DNA of 64,000 bases from Pseudorasbora parva (GCF_024679245.1 NC_090184.1:8216047-8280046), one strand, 5' to 3'. Numbered from the stretch's first letter, positions 23,041-58,966 are shown. A program made the numbers and translations. Notes: generated from the sequence alone by a model not told the origin.

Positions 23041-23680
23041 GCATAGTGTCTAAATGGATAAACAGAGCTGCTTTACCTCATACTGATGACTGGAAAATCG
23101 GAAATGGCGCCTGCGATACAATCACATGGATGGGCGGGAGTGTGTGCGTTGCTTACCTGGGGAACACATGGCACCAGGATACACTATGGGAAGAAGGCAA
23201 GCCGGCGGAGGCAGTGTGATGCTTTGGAAAATGTTCTGCTGGGAAAACTTGGGTCCTGCCATCCATGTGGCTTTTACTTTGATGTGTATCACCTACCTAA
23301 GCACTGTTGCAGGCCATGTGTACCCTTTCATGGAAACGGTATTCCCTGGTGGCTGTGGCTCTTTCAGCGGGATAATGCTCCTGCCACAAAGCAAAAACGG
23401 TTCAGTAATAATTTGAGGAGCACAAAAACGAGTTTGAGGTGTTGATTTGGCCTCCAGATTCCCTAGATCTCAATCCAATCAAGTTCGATCCATGGAGGGC
23501 CCACCTCGCAACTTTCAGGACTTAAAGGATCAGCTGCTAACATCTTGGTGCCAGATACCACAGCACACCTGCAGGGGTCTAGTGGAGTCCATGCCTCGAC
23601 GGATCAGGGCTGTTTTGTCATGAAAACGGAGACCAACACAATATTAGGAAGGTGGTCATAATTTTATGCCTGGTCAGTGT
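23041..23680 (+). pseudogene. 5'-truncated Tc1-like transposase remnant, second lineage
   Basis: Different from the copies at 7807 and 21092. Across shifted frames one reads GEHMAPGYTMGRRQAGGGSVM, then CGSFSG/LFQRDNAPATK and WPPDSLDLNPIK-type sequence and VESMPRRIRA. The second Asp is kept (RDNAPA); the Glu position reads Lys. The right end GCCTGGTCAGTGTA is a Tc1 TIR end near a TA. The left part is missing. Confidence 0.8.
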
Positions 23681-25671
23681 ATATTTGCTTATATGCAAGC
23701 AAGGTCGGATGAGGACATGAAGTGGCAGCTTATCCAGAGAAAAAGGGATTGGTAGAATTGAGTGATGGATAGGTGGAGGAAGAGAATAAAATCAGTGAAA
23801 AGCAGCTTTTGTCTTCCATCTGTGCTTGTGAGCGTCCATTCCGCCCGGCCGCCCAAACCGTCTGAGGTGTTATACAACAGCGAGAAATACACACAGACAT
23901 ACAGATATAGTCACGTTTTTTATTTAGTATGCACTCATCTGCTTACTTTTTCTCTATTTGAAATTGCGACTGTATTAAAATGAACGGATGTCTGACTTGA
24001 AGAGAACAGCAGCGCTTATCCCATAACTGTACTTAGAAGGATTAAACCCCCATCGCTTCCACCACCACAATATTCCCAGTTCACCTCCGTGTGGACGTGA
24101 AGACCGGACGTTGACCTCATTTTCAGCATGAGATGGAGAGAAAACTGAGATCAGGGCTGATCACACAAGTGGTGTGATATCATCAGTGCCGCCCAATGAG
24201 CGGCCCTTCAGGCTGTGACACGCGCTTCTGCCTCTCATCAGTCTCTAGCTGTGCTCGGTCCGAGTAGGATGTTTGTTTTGTTGTGTTGTGGGTCAACGTC
24301 AGGGCAAAGGATTAGAAATAAGTGCGTCGCACCTGGACATTCTCAGGCTGATTCTTGAACTGTATTCAGTACGTATTAGTTCATTCTCTTTTAATTTGAT
24401 GTTTTAGAGATTATTGTTCATTTATTGAAGCAGTAAGGTAGGAGAGATTTGATATATTGTATATGGCTCTATAAAGCACTTACTGCATATTAAAAATAGC
24501 AAAAAATACATATTATAACTTTATTAAACAAGTTTGTTTAGTATTATTTCATCAAGCAAATTCAAAAAGTGATATTTAAACATCTCAAACTGTAAACATA
24601 TAACTGTATCTTGTCATTGGAAGAATAACTTTGAAATCATAACATAATATTTCAATATGCTTTGATCATAAAATGAAACATGTAAATATCATCTGACATG
24701 TTATTGGGAATTTAAGAATTTAATTTTACTTTTGGCCATATAAATACCAGTAATTTCACCAGATTGCATATTCCTGCTTCATCTGGGCACCTTTTTATGA
24801 GCTCCATATTCTCATTATGTCATACTAACTATATGAGTCATACAATCCTGACATATAAAATAAGATACTCTACAAAAAAAAAGTATGTAGTTTATTTTAT
24901 TTTTTAGATTTAGTCTGTTCCTTTTCAAAATATTCAATTTTTCTGACTATTATTTCATATGCCATGCATTACAAAGATAAGGGTTCATTCACCCAAAAAC
25001 CTGTATGAATGTCTTTATCATCAAAATAAGATATTTTGAAGAATGCGTCTCATGTTTCTCCTTACAATGAAAGTCAATGGGGTCCAAAACAACATTGGCC
25101 CCTACTGACTTTCTTTTTTCAAGGTTTCACAGGTTTAGATAGTGAATTATGACAAAATATACATCTTTTCCTCACATTGATTCTATACAAATGATATGAA
25201 GGTTGGTTATGATTTTGAACGGTTCCAGTTGAAGGCTTTTGTTGGCATGGGTTTTCCTGTGTAGTGAAGTGTAAGATCCGATCGTGCTGCGGTGACTCTA
25301 GCCATTGTTCCAGTAGTTGCCATGGATTAACCTGCTGTGCTTGTCTTCATCAGAAACATTAGATCACGTCATCATTAATAGATATCCTAGATGCCATTAA
25401 TTAAATTGCTGTGACAACAGCAGGTTGGTAGGTGTGAAACCAATGCAACGGGACAGGCCTGTCTGCATGCACAAAAAATGACACACTGCTTCCCTTTTTT
25501 TCTTTCAAGTAATATTATATGTGATTACATGTGTGAATAGAAAATTCTCTATATGGCAGAGGGGAGGTCCTGAAAAATAAGTGCTTGGCACCCTCAGCCG
25601 GGGGAAAAAAAGGTCATAGCAAAGGTGGAGAGAGTTGTAAAATTGATGACAAACATTTTCTTCGGTGTGAT
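23681..25671. other. no gene seen
   Basis: No exon or complete repeat. A short TTCATTCACCC piece at 24990 and TTTGAAGAATGCGTC at 25040 resemble dispersed repeats. Confidence 0.45.
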
Positions 25672-25680
25672 GTTCTGAAT

Positions 25681-26213
25681 GAGCCTGTGTGCCAGCTGAA
25701 CTTAGCCCCACCCACAACAATTGAGGTCTGGAAGTTCGGTCTGGACTTGATCCGTTGTGGAGCAACTATGCTCGAACCAGAGAACCAGAGCTGTTTGGAC
25801 CAATCAAATTGTCAGGGCGGCCGTTACACGATGATGGACAGATAATAAACAGTAACATAATCATCCACGTCATCAAAGAGCGCTTGGGTTGAATTCATTT
25901 ACAACAAAGATGGCTGCCGTTGGAGAGTTGAGATGTGTGGATTCCGCCATCACGTCTGTTATAGAAGATATCGACAGCACATTAATGTTAAAAGAGGAAC
26001 AGAACCGCAAGTGCAGTTGAGTTCTGTGGACAACTATGCATCGCTCAACATACGTCACTTACTCCATTGCTCTGATTGGTTGTAAGTCTGTCCAATTGAG
26101 TGCAGAGGCATTTTGTTTCCTGGTTCGGTTCAAACCCGCACCATAATCAAAGCTCAATAGAGCGGTATCAGACTCTATTCTGACTAGAATCTGAGTATGA
26201 CGATGTCAGGCTA
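25681..26213. mobile_element. TAGCCTG-family element with 9-bp target duplication (copy A)
   Basis: GTTCTGAAT stands at 25672-25680 and again at 26214-26222. Ends GAGCCTGTGTGCCAGC and GATGTCAGGCTA. The body (AACTTAGCCCCACCCAC, GATGATGGACAGATAATAAAC) matches the reverse complement of the copy at 42728-43921. No coding frame. Confidence 0.8.
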
Positions 26214-26639
26214 GTTCTGAATGATAAATTGTTCACAATAAGACCAGTAACGTGACCAGTAACGTTTATTTGATGAGTATTTATTTTTTGATTGCTAATG
26301 TCAACATCTTTGATAATTTAATTAATTTAATTTATTGAGTTCAATAAATTAGCAATACATCATTTGAAAATAAATTGAATGATCATGATTAATTGCATCA
26401 AACAGAAATGTTTGTAAATATATATTGCATGGGTGTGTGGGTGTGGGTGTGTATATAAAAAATGAAATTATTATAACATTTGCCTTTTCTTACTAATAAT
26501 AGAAAAGCAAACACTATGAATACTTTTCCATATACAATTTACTTTCTTTGTTTAACAGCTCTGTCTAATAAATTCTTAGCTAATGAACTAATGAAGATGG
26601 AGAATAGAAGCTTGGATGCTCAGGCGCTGGTGTTTTCAG

Positions 26640-26707
26640 ATAAATATATAATATATTTATTATATATAATACATATATATATACATACACACACACACAC
26701 ACAGGTG

Positions 26708-26750
<43 letters not shown>
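26640..26750. repeat. TA and CA microsatellite cluster
   Basis: (TA)n around 26640-26680, (CA)8 at 26687-26702, and (TA)n at 26709-26745. Confidence 0.9.
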
Positions 26751-26751
<1 letters not shown>

Positions 26752-27113
26752 CGGCTCTAACAATATTTATTTCGTAAAACCATTCAGAAGAAAAGTTATT
26801 TTTCAGCTTTTTTTTTAGATTCAGAATCTCTCCCCCAAAAAATCCACCCAAATCATTCTAGAATGATTTGCTCTTTCCAAATAGAGCTATTCAAGTCATC
26901 TGGTGAAACGTCCTGTATTTTTCATGTCACCATAGCCAATATATCACAGAAAAGCGAAATATTGCAATGTGAGAATTTTTTTTTTTTCCCAGTATGGTAC
27001 AGCACAATATCATTCCCTTATTTTTTCCCCTAAATTGCATTGAAAGTGGCAAATTTGAGTTTGTTGGATTGGCTGTGTCGACTCAACACCCCACTGCTGA
27101 CCTGTTTCCACAG
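26751..27113. other. intron sequence before prickle3 exon a
   Basis: No further exon was found here or upstream; the region ends in a normal polypyrimidine/AG acceptor. Confidence 0.5.
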
Positions 27114-50573
<23,460 letters not shown>

Positions 50574-50921
50574 GACTGGAAACTAAAGAGCGGTGAAAAC
50601 CCGTATCACGTTACAACTCTCTGAACCAACAAGCTGCTCAGTCAAGAACAAAGTTTATGAGACACATTTTGTATGATAAAAATAGAAAGTATCTTACAGA
50701 CTGTGCATCAGTATTTTTATAGAGGTGATGTAATATTATTCAGTATATCAGTATCAGGATGCTTAGTCAAGTTTACTGTCATTATTATTCTGGCCGAAGA
50801 ACATTTCTAATCAAACTGTTGTTTATTTTAGGTAAAGTAGGACTACAGTTTCTAAATGTATGCAAAAGAACTAATAATCTCAAAAAGGACCTTATTATCC
50901 TGTTTACTAAAATATCTCCTT

Positions 50922-50927
50922 ATTAAA
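50922..50927 (+). promoter_or_regulatory. candidate prickle3 poly(A) signal ATTAAA
   Basis: ATTAAA lies about 350 bp after the stop codon, followed within about 25 bp by a TG-rich stretch (gtttgtgtcc). No AATAAA occurs between the stop codon and the TTAA MITE that starts at 50978, so this is the best candidate. Inference from motif only. Confidence 0.4.
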
Positions 50928-50977
50928 TAATTCCATAGAATTGAAGAATGTTTGTGTCCGGCCGAACAGATGCATTA

Positions 50978-51422
50978 AAGGAACACGCCGACTTTTTGGG
51001 ACTATAGCTCATTCACTATATCCCCCAGAGTTAGATTCAGGCACTGCGTAATATTATTGCACTGCTGCACCCATGGTACGGCAGCAAAGCTCCTTGATTA
51101 TATACGCAGGAATGAGAGTATAGTTCCTAGCCATATCAGTCTAGAAAATTGAAACTTTTCATTTTCCGTCGGTCTTAGTACGATGTAATTACACACATCA
51201 CAACATGTAAATAGGAAAATGTTGGCGTTATTTTGTCACTTATTTAGCAGTAGGCTAAATGGAGCCGTTTACCTCCAGTCTTTGTGCTAAGCTAGGCTAG
51301 CGGTGTGTGTGTCAGACAGAGTTATGGCTCACATGGAGATGAGAATGGTATGTATGAACTTATCTAACTCTGGGGGATACAGTGAATAAGCTAACGTCCC
51401 CAAAAGTCGATGTGTTCCTTTA
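50978..51422. mobile_element. TTAA-flanked MITE after the prickle3 stop codon
   Basis: Starts TTAAAGGAACACGCCGAC and ends GTCGATGTGTTCCTTTAA; also an inner inverted pair TATCCCCCAGAGTTAGA / TCTAACTCTGGGGGATA. 445 bp. Confidence 0.75.
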
Positions 51423-51439
51423 ACAAGCGCATTCAAAAT

Positions 51440-51717
51440 GTAATTATTGAAGGGTTAGTTTGCCCCCCCCAAAAAATATAAATAAATAATTCCTCACCCT
51501 CATGTCATTCCAAACCTGAAGACGTTCGTTCATCTTCAGAACACAAATGAAGATCTTTTTGATGAAATCTGAGTCTTCTGTCCCTCTATTGATAGCTACG
51601 CAACTACCAATTTGACACTTCAAACAGTTCATGAAGAGATCGTAAAACTAATCCTTGAATTAAGCAGTTGAGTTTAAATTGTCTGAAGAGACTCGATCAC
51701 TTTATATGATAAACAGT
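51440..51717 (+). repeat. dispersed repeat, TTAGTTTGCCC type
   Basis: TCACCCTCATGTCATTCC, CTTCAGAACACAAATGAAG and GAGACTCGATCACTTTATATG match the split copy at 9661-9788 / 11325-11465. Confidence 0.65.
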
Positions 51718-52741
51718 TTTAAAGCAGCACTAGGTAACTTTTCAACCTTTATAATGTATTTTCAAGACTCTTGTGATGATACATCGACTTACAATAGGTT
51801 GAATGACACGTCTGCCATAGCTTGATGGGGTCTGTATCGTTTTTAATCGTACTTTTAAACTTCGGGTTTCGGGTAGTAACCCGAGATCAAAAAGAACTAC
51901 AAAATTCGACTGCTTTACAGCATATACGTCACTTCCACCAACACCCACACTTCCTTACATTCGGACGTGCGAGCCCAACTTTGTTCGTCGGATAATATAG
52001 TCATGCCCGAAACAGCACAGACAAATAAGAAAGAAAAGGTTTTGTTGGAGGAAAGCAATAAGAGGAAACGAAAAAGTGATGGAATTAAAGGCAGGACGAG
52101 AATCAGCATTTGACCAGCGTTTGCTCGTCGGCGTGAGCTGAAGGAGGCGTGCCGATGCTGATGCTGTCATGCTTGTTATGGTGATTACCTACCACTCAAA
52201 CACTGAACTGAAGTATCATATAGATTCTGTAAAACGCTAACCAATAGACTATTATACTGACGCTGGCTTGTAAACGTGAGCATCGCGATTATTTGGCGTT
52301 TGAAAAAAATAAAACCCATGAAATTATATTCATATGACATGCTGAAACATACACCACTGACTGTACCTGGGATGAAGACATTTCACACGCGCCGCCAGAA
52401 GAACACCTGCATGTGAACTCCTCCTGCAGTGTTCAGGGGAACTGTTAGTGCTGCACCAACCCGCGGGGACGCTTTTATGAAATTATTTGGCCCGCCCCGC
52501 ACCACTGTGTATATTTTTACAACCCGCCCCGCACCCGCGACCATTAAATAGACATACGGGGTCCGCGGGTTATGAGACGACCCGCGCATCACTAGTTCAG
52601 GGCTATCAGGGTTGTCATGTCAACAAATGCACGTGCGATGGCATCGCCTGTTGTAGGATGACAGCTTACGACAGTAGTTGAGGACATTATTTTTTCCCAA
52701 CTGTAGGGGGACTCCGAGAGTGGGGCCAAGTGCTGCTTTAA
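51718..52741. mobile_element. TTAA-flanked MITE with nested hAT piece
   Basis: Left TTAAAGCAGCACTAGGTAAC, right GGCCAAGTGCTGCTTTAA. 1024 bp including the 156-bp insertion at 52439. Confidence 0.7.
52439..52594. mobile_element. short hAT MITE nested in the 51718 element
   Basis: GTTCAGGG at 52431-52438 and 52595-52602 (8 bp, perfect). Body CACCAACCCGCGGGG ... GACCCGCGCATCACTA resembles the ends of the hAT element at 33053. Its left end carries seven extra bases (GAACTGT) before TAGTG. Confidence 0.7.
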
Positions 52742-54084
52742 TTTAGGCTTTTATTCAGATTTTATTCAGAACCTACTTGATGCACGAGAACAAACCTCAT
52801 TGGTTCTTGCTGAAGTTCAAACGTGCTGCTTAAGACGAGAATGCATCATTGGCTCTCGCACATCAAGTGAACATGCTTGAGTTTTTTGTTTTTTTTGTTT
52901 ACCACCAGCTGATGTGTGCGTCGTTGATCAATGTTTGTGAACGTTCAACATGTTGATGAAAGTTCAATCTGTTCATCATATAAAGTGAACATGTCTGAAA
53001 ATAAACTAAAGTCTTGCGGGTTCTGGGCGACATGAGGGTGTGTAATTAATGACAGAATTTTTATTTTTGGGCACTGAATTTGCCTTGAATCAGAGCCAAA
53101 TAACTATGTTCAGAATGTAATATAATGTACTGCACAATATACTGTGTCCTGCCTAATATTTTAAATAATAATATGGAAAACAGTATTCATTATGAAAAAA
53201 TAAACACATTTGCATACACATGCTCGCATTACCTAAGTTACCTCTTACATTTTTAAATCTAATTTTGTGTTCAAATATTATTTGGCGACCAACAAGATGT
53301 GACTTAAAGTTCCTTTGTGACACTGAAAATGTGAGGTCAAGTAAAGCACACTGCACATATATATTCATTTCTATGCACAGATCGTTCAATTCTTTTAGCA
53401 GAAGCACACAGAAAGTTATGTTTGTTGTTATAGTTATAAAATATGTTTAGTCCTTAAAGCTCCACATCTGCAAAAGCCATAGTACAAGTGAACATTTGAA
53501 GTGCTAAATCTAAAACATACTGCTTAGGCAGGCCAGTAGTTGTTGCTTGTTTGACAGGTTTTCAAAGGGCTGTGTGGTTTGCGCTTGCTTAAGGTTTAAT
53601 AAGTGAAACTTATTGAAATGCAAACACAGTGTTGTTGCGTTATTGTATTGGAGCATATACTGTAAAAAAACTAAAGTCAACATGGCCGTATCATAACAAT
53701 GTGGGAAATATCATCTTTGTCTCTTCATCAACTGTATTATATGTACATATTGACACTTCAAACCTCTCCGCGTGTAAATGAGAGTTTAAATAAAGACACG
53801 GGACTTTCAATTTCTCAAGATCAAAGGACTATGTTAAAATTGTATTTTTATAAACAACGTGGTGATGGTTTTAGATTTGTGTCAAGATGCTTTCTGGCTT
53901 AATATAATTTTTAGAAACTTTTTAAAAAGTTATGTTTCTGAATTGAGAAGAAATAAAACACTTGAAACTAAACAATATGCCCTTTTTTTATATTGTACCT
54001 TTTGCTACATTGTCTGTCACTCCGAAATACAGTACCTGTATTGTTTTTCTGCTTTTTTATAAATAAATATGAAAATAAATATAC
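52742..54084. other. intergenic, no gene seen
   Basis: AT-rich spacer between prickle3 and the fam110 gene; no exon or named repeat. Confidence 0.45.
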
Positions 54085-54405
54085 CCTGGCTGGACCACAA
54101 AACCAGTCATAAGTCTCACAGGTATATTTGTGGCAGTAGCCAACAATACATTGTATGGGTCAACATTCATCATTATTATATCAAAAATGTGTTATTAGTA
54201 GTAATATGCATTGCTAAAAACTTCATTTGGACAACTTTAAAAAGGAGATTCTCTCAATATTTAGACTTTATTTGCACCCTCAGGTTGCAGATTGTTAATA
54301 GTTGCATCTCAGCAAAATATTGTCCTATCCTATCAAACCATACATCAATGTTGTATACATCTCAATTTTTTTAAATGAATCTTACGACTGGATTTGTGGT
54401 CCTAA
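54085..54405. mobile_element. MITE-like repeat with CTGG..GACCACAAA ends
   Basis: Left TGGCTGGACCACAAAACCAG and right CGACTGGATTTGTGGTCC are imperfect inverted copies; the body GTATATTTGTGGCAGTAGCC is a familiar cyprinid repeat. Confidence 0.6.
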
Positions 54406-54599
54406 ATAGTCACAAATGATGTGTCATCAAAGAGAATTGACTAGCAACTAATTTGATTTCACACAGCTTTGAGTGATCTTTTCTATTAATAGAACAACGC
54501 TTGGAGATCACAGACAAAAGGTGGCATGAGATTATTTTCAAGGAAAAGGCTGGTCTTTCCTTTTCTAATCAGGTGACTCAAAGGGCATATGGCACATAC

Positions 54600-54858
54600 T
54601 TCCTGGTGTGGGAATGAGTTTCTGATTGGATAGGACCGGAAAAAGGGCGGGAGGAATGTTTGGGGAGAGAATCAAACCGGTCTGGCAAGTTTTACTTTCT
54701 CCTCAAAGCAAACACACGCGTGCACCATCTGCCCTGCTTGCTTTCAGCTCCCTGACACACTCAAAAGACATTGCTGACTGAATTCTGACTCCTACCGGGC
54801 TCGAAATCTAGAATTAAAGAGGAATCCATTGCTGTCGAGTTTACTGAGGCAACCACAG
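54600..54858 (+). promoter_or_regulatory. candidate fam110 promoter and first leader exon
   Basis: An inverted CCAAT box (ATTGG, 54625-54629) and a GC box (GGGCGG, 54645-54650) stand before a repeat-poor stretch that ends at a donor cacag|gtatgt (54859). A second strong donor, acgg|gtgagt, lies 16 bp further on (54875). There is no TATA box. The exon itself would be non-coding. Confidence 0.5.
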
Positions 54859-55005
54859 GTATGTGTTTGGACGGGTGAGTGTGTTTTGTCTGTGTGTGTG
54901 TCAATGCTATCTATACCTTTAAACAATGAGGCTAACAGACACTTTACTGTTTCGTTCTGTCATCTACTTGCTAATTCTCGGTAACTGTTGTTTTGGCTTG
55001 TTTAG

Positions 55006-55055
55006 ACACAATCCTGGATCATGTAGAGACATGCCGTGTCCTGTCCCTGGAATCT
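55006..55055 (+). other. candidate non-coding second leader exon of the fam110 gene
   Basis: Fifty bases lie between a good acceptor (ttggcttgtttag) and a consensus donor (tct|gtaagt). It contains ATG immediately followed by TAG (55021-55026) and a second ATG at 55031. If joined to 58848, the second ATG opens a 20-codon upstream ORF ending at 58885. No transcript is available here; the exon is inferred from splice sites. Confidence 0.45.
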
Positions 55056-55977
55056 GTAAGTGGATCTTGTGTTCCATTTATTCTTGTTGACCTTGTTTTT
55101 TCTTGCCTTAAGGGATCCTATTTACTTTATAAATTATAACCAATTGTGTGTGAAACTGGTAGAAATGTAGGGAGAGTGAGGTCAGAAAGATTGACTGATT
55201 GATGGTGACAGAGGGACAGCATGAAAGGATGGAATATTCTGCAGATCGTAAAAGACGGGAAAGGATATGGAGCATGCAGTGCACTTTAACCTAAGGTGGA
55301 GCACTGTCTGTTATGTTAAAGGAGTGATCAACATTTACTCAATGAGCTGTCGAAAGTATCTTCAGCCCTTTGATTAAAGCAGCACTGCCATCATTTATTA
55401 ACAAAGAATCCAGTCTGAAAAAAAAAGTCCCTTGAGTTAACCAGTGGCTTCAGTGTCACATTTCTCCCTGAGGTCACATTCCTAGTGGCCATGTAAGCAT
55501 CACAATCTTGGATAGATGTTGTCATATCAGTCATGATGGTGTGCTAAATGGAGTCACACTGAAATAGATCTTTAGTGTGATTTACGGTTATTTTAGGAAG
55601 TATTCAATCAAAAAAATCAATGAAGTTAATGTTAGTTGCATCAATATTCAAGAAGTGGTAGCCTTTTAGCCAGTGCTAATGGAGTCTGGGAATGGCTTCA
55701 TAATGGTTTCAACTCATCCTGGAAGTAGCATCAGCAGCATAAAGAGCTCATTAGTTTTGGCATTAGCATCGTTATTATTTATTGCTTCATATTTTGGATG
55801 AGATCTGATCAAACCCCTAACCCCAAGTATTTCATTCTGAAGCAAATCTCGCCCTGCACTGTTTGTTCTACGACCATGAATGACAACTGAAATAGTGCTG
55901 TAAATTGTTTTAATTTTTAAAAGCAATTCAATGCATTTTGCATAATAATAAAACATGTGAAAAAAATTCCCATAGAC

Positions 55978-57002
55978 TTAAAGGGATTGTTCACCCAATA
56001 AATAAAAATTACCCCATGATTTACTCACCCTCAAGCCATCCTAGGTGTATATGACATTCTTCTTCCAGACGAATACAGTTGGAGTTATATTAAAAATGTC
56101 CTGGCTAATCCAAGCTTTATAATGGCAATGAATGGCAGCCTAAAATTTGATGCCTAAAAAAAGTGCATCCATCCATTATAAAAGTACTCCACATGGCTCT
56201 GGGGGTTAATAAAGGCTTTCTGAAGCAAATCTTCGATACCTTTGTGTAAAAAAGATATCCATATTTAAAACTTTATTAAGTAAAATATCTAGCTTCCTGC
56301 AAACTGCCTTCCGTATTTAACTTGCGGAAAAAGCGTAACTGTTGCGACGATGATGTCAAGTCAAGTCATCTTTATTTATATAGCGCTTTTATAATGGCGA
56401 TTGTTTGAACAGGAAAATATTGGAACAAATTTTGATTCAGCTGTACAGTTGTTCTGGAGAAAACGGTGACCAAGTCTTGAGTTATCAGCTCATTTCAGTT
56501 TATCATATAGCGACAAAGTGAGCAGATCAGTGATTTGATCAGATCAGTCTCCAACTGAGCAAGTCAAGCCAAAGGCAACAGTGGCAAGGAACCAAAACTC
56601 CATCAGGGCATGATGGAGAAAAATAAACCTTAGGAGAAACCAGACTCAACGTAGCATAAGCATTTTGAATTCCGAGAGGCGTTACACTTTTTTTCATAAG
56701 TTGAATACGAAAGACAGTCTGGCGGAAGCTAGATATTTTACTTTATAAAGTTTTAAATATGGTTATTTTTCTCACACAAACCCATTGATTCGCTTCAGAA
56801 GGCCTTGATTAGCCCCCGGAGCCGTGTGGAGCAATTTTTGGGGATTTACCATTAACCATTTTAAAGCGTGGATTAGCTAGGACTTGTTTTTAATATAACT
56901 GATTGTTCACATCTGAAAGAAAAATGTCATATACACCTAGGATGGCTTTTGGGTGAGTAAATTATGGGATCATTTTTATTTTTGGGTGCACTTTCCCTTT
57001 AA
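55978..57002. mobile_element. TTAA-flanked TTCACCC-type element in fam110 intron
   Basis: Starts TTAAAGGGATTGTTCACCC and ends GGGTGCACTTTCCCTTTAA; contains a LINE fragment at 56357-56663. Confidence 0.7.
56357..56663 (-). mobile_element. L2-like LINE 3' fragment nested in the TTAA element
   Basis: Starts TCAAGTCATCTTTATTTATATAGCGC, which reversed is the LINE tail; then GGCAAGGAACCAAAACTCC, the reverse of the sequence at 33905. Confidence 0.7.
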
Positions 57003-57034
57003 GGATGAACTGGAGCCATGTGTAGAGACCAGAA

Positions 57035-57125
57035 TTTCAAGTCAAGTCACCTTTATTTATTTAGCGCTTTTTACAAAGCAGATTGTTTCAAAGCAGCTTT
57101 ACAGTGTTAACAGGAAATTAACGCA
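57035..57125 (-). mobile_element. short LINE tail fragment
   Basis: TCAAGTCACCTTTATTTATTTAGCGC and CAAAGCAGCTTTACAGTGTTAAC, reverse of the 34090-34165 tail. Confidence 0.65.
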
Positions 57126-58847
57126 ACAAGATTGTTTTTGCTGTATACTGTTCTGAAAAAGTCATTTTCCAGTTTAAGTAAGTTCAGCGTTGATTTATTT
57201 CTGTTGTAAGACTCATTAGTTATTAATTTAGGGGCCATTTACACGACACTATTTTCAACTGAAATCAGAAACGTTTTTATGCCTTCCTTATGGCCGTTCA
57301 TTTACATGACAACAGCGTTTTTTAACTTTGACTTTGACTTTGACTTGGATCGAAACATTCAAAATAATCATATATCACTTTTCAACACATTGAATGCCAT
57401 TGAATCAAACCGTCTATTCTCATCTGGGCTTGTTGATTTGACCATAAGTTACTAATGCTTGGTACACATTGTACAATTTTAGGCTGTCCCAGATTAAATC
57501 TATGTCCAATCGTGGCTATTTCTGTGATCATGTGTCCTAAACGGTGATCCTACATCATACAATGAGAGGTTCAAAGACGGCCATTGTCACAGTCTGCGAC
57601 CAAAGACGGTGCCAGAAATCCAGCATGATCATCTCGACAGTGTGTCTGCTGCTACGACCTGCATCTACGGACTAGCCAAAAAAAATCCAACATGAAAGGG
57701 TGCATTCACTGATCAAGACATCCCACTAAAACTTTAAAAATACTTACTTCAAGCTCCTTTCGCAAAATTGGCATGCCAAGTTGGCCTCTCTTCCCTAGCC
57801 ATAATTGCAAAAAACGTGATTCATGTTGCTCTGTTTGTTCACCACTTGCTCATGCTGATGACCTTTTATTCTACTATACTAACTTGTGCCGTAGCCTACG
57901 ATTCAATAGGCGTCATCAGATCACGTTATTAGATTCATGTCATACAGAGTGATTTGTAATAATCTTATATGATTGCTGAAATCACAGTCTGTTGCAGGCA
58001 AACAAACAGTTCTCAACTTGAACAGTTCTCTTGTCCTGAGGTTGCAATACAAGAATCCATGATTAGAAATCTGTGTGAGCGTCATACCATACTGAATCAT
58101 GTTCTGATGGAAATGATAGTGGTGCCATTACTCATGTCTAGAACCGCTCGGCCTGATGATGGAAAAGCACTTGCATATCTGCTTATCTGCAATTATCAAA
58201 TAAGGGTTGCATGATTTGGAGTAAAGATGTTATTATGATTTTGTTTATAGAAAAAATTGGCTGTGCTTCGTTTGTAGGGCTGTACAATTTGGCCAACATT
58301 TTATGATTATTTATCAATATGACTCCATGCATATCAATATTCTCCTACTTAAATGACTGCTGAGATCATATTCTCAATTTAAATAATGAACACTTTATAT
58401 ATAGCACACCTTTAAATTAAGTTTGTAAAAACTGCACTGTGTACACTACCTTCTCTGGGCTTAGAGCGAGTGAGTGTATATTACTGTGAGTGTGTATTAG
58501 CAACGTTTATTGTTTGCGGTTGGGCTCTGAGGAAACATTGCTTCATGATGTCAGACTTAACAACTGAGTAGAGATTTGGTGGTTGGCTTGGGCCGGTAAG
58601 CAACAACCCAAAACACTTAGCAACAATCTTGCCACTCTTTAGCAAATGCATAGCAATGCCCTGGCAACCAACCAGGCAAGCACCTTGTTGACTTGTGCAG
58701 GCAAGCACCACTCCCACTATCCACAGCAAATGTACTTCTACTTTATAAAACCATTACAATGTTGTTAAAAGTGTGTTCATAAAAGAGAAGGCTATCTAGC
58801 CTATCTTTGCAATTGTCTGTTTGTCATAATCATCTCTCTTTCCGCAG
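57126..58847. other. fam110 intron with repeat fragments
   Basis: A CTTGGTACACATTGTACAATTTT piece (57460) and a TAGGGCTGTACAATTTGG hAT-like end (58276) are visible. No exon. Confidence 0.45.
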
Positions 58848-58966
58848 GTATCCAATGCGTTAATGTGGAAGTATACTGGCAATAAGTCCATTCATCTACT
58901 TCTGAGCAAACCAGTGCAGAAAAAAAGAGAACAAAGTAAAACAGCTGAAGTGTTTCCTTTCCAAGG

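Noticed and set aside
23041..23680. Active Tc1 transposase
   Set aside because: 5' part missing, frames shifted, and the catalytic Glu position reads Lys.
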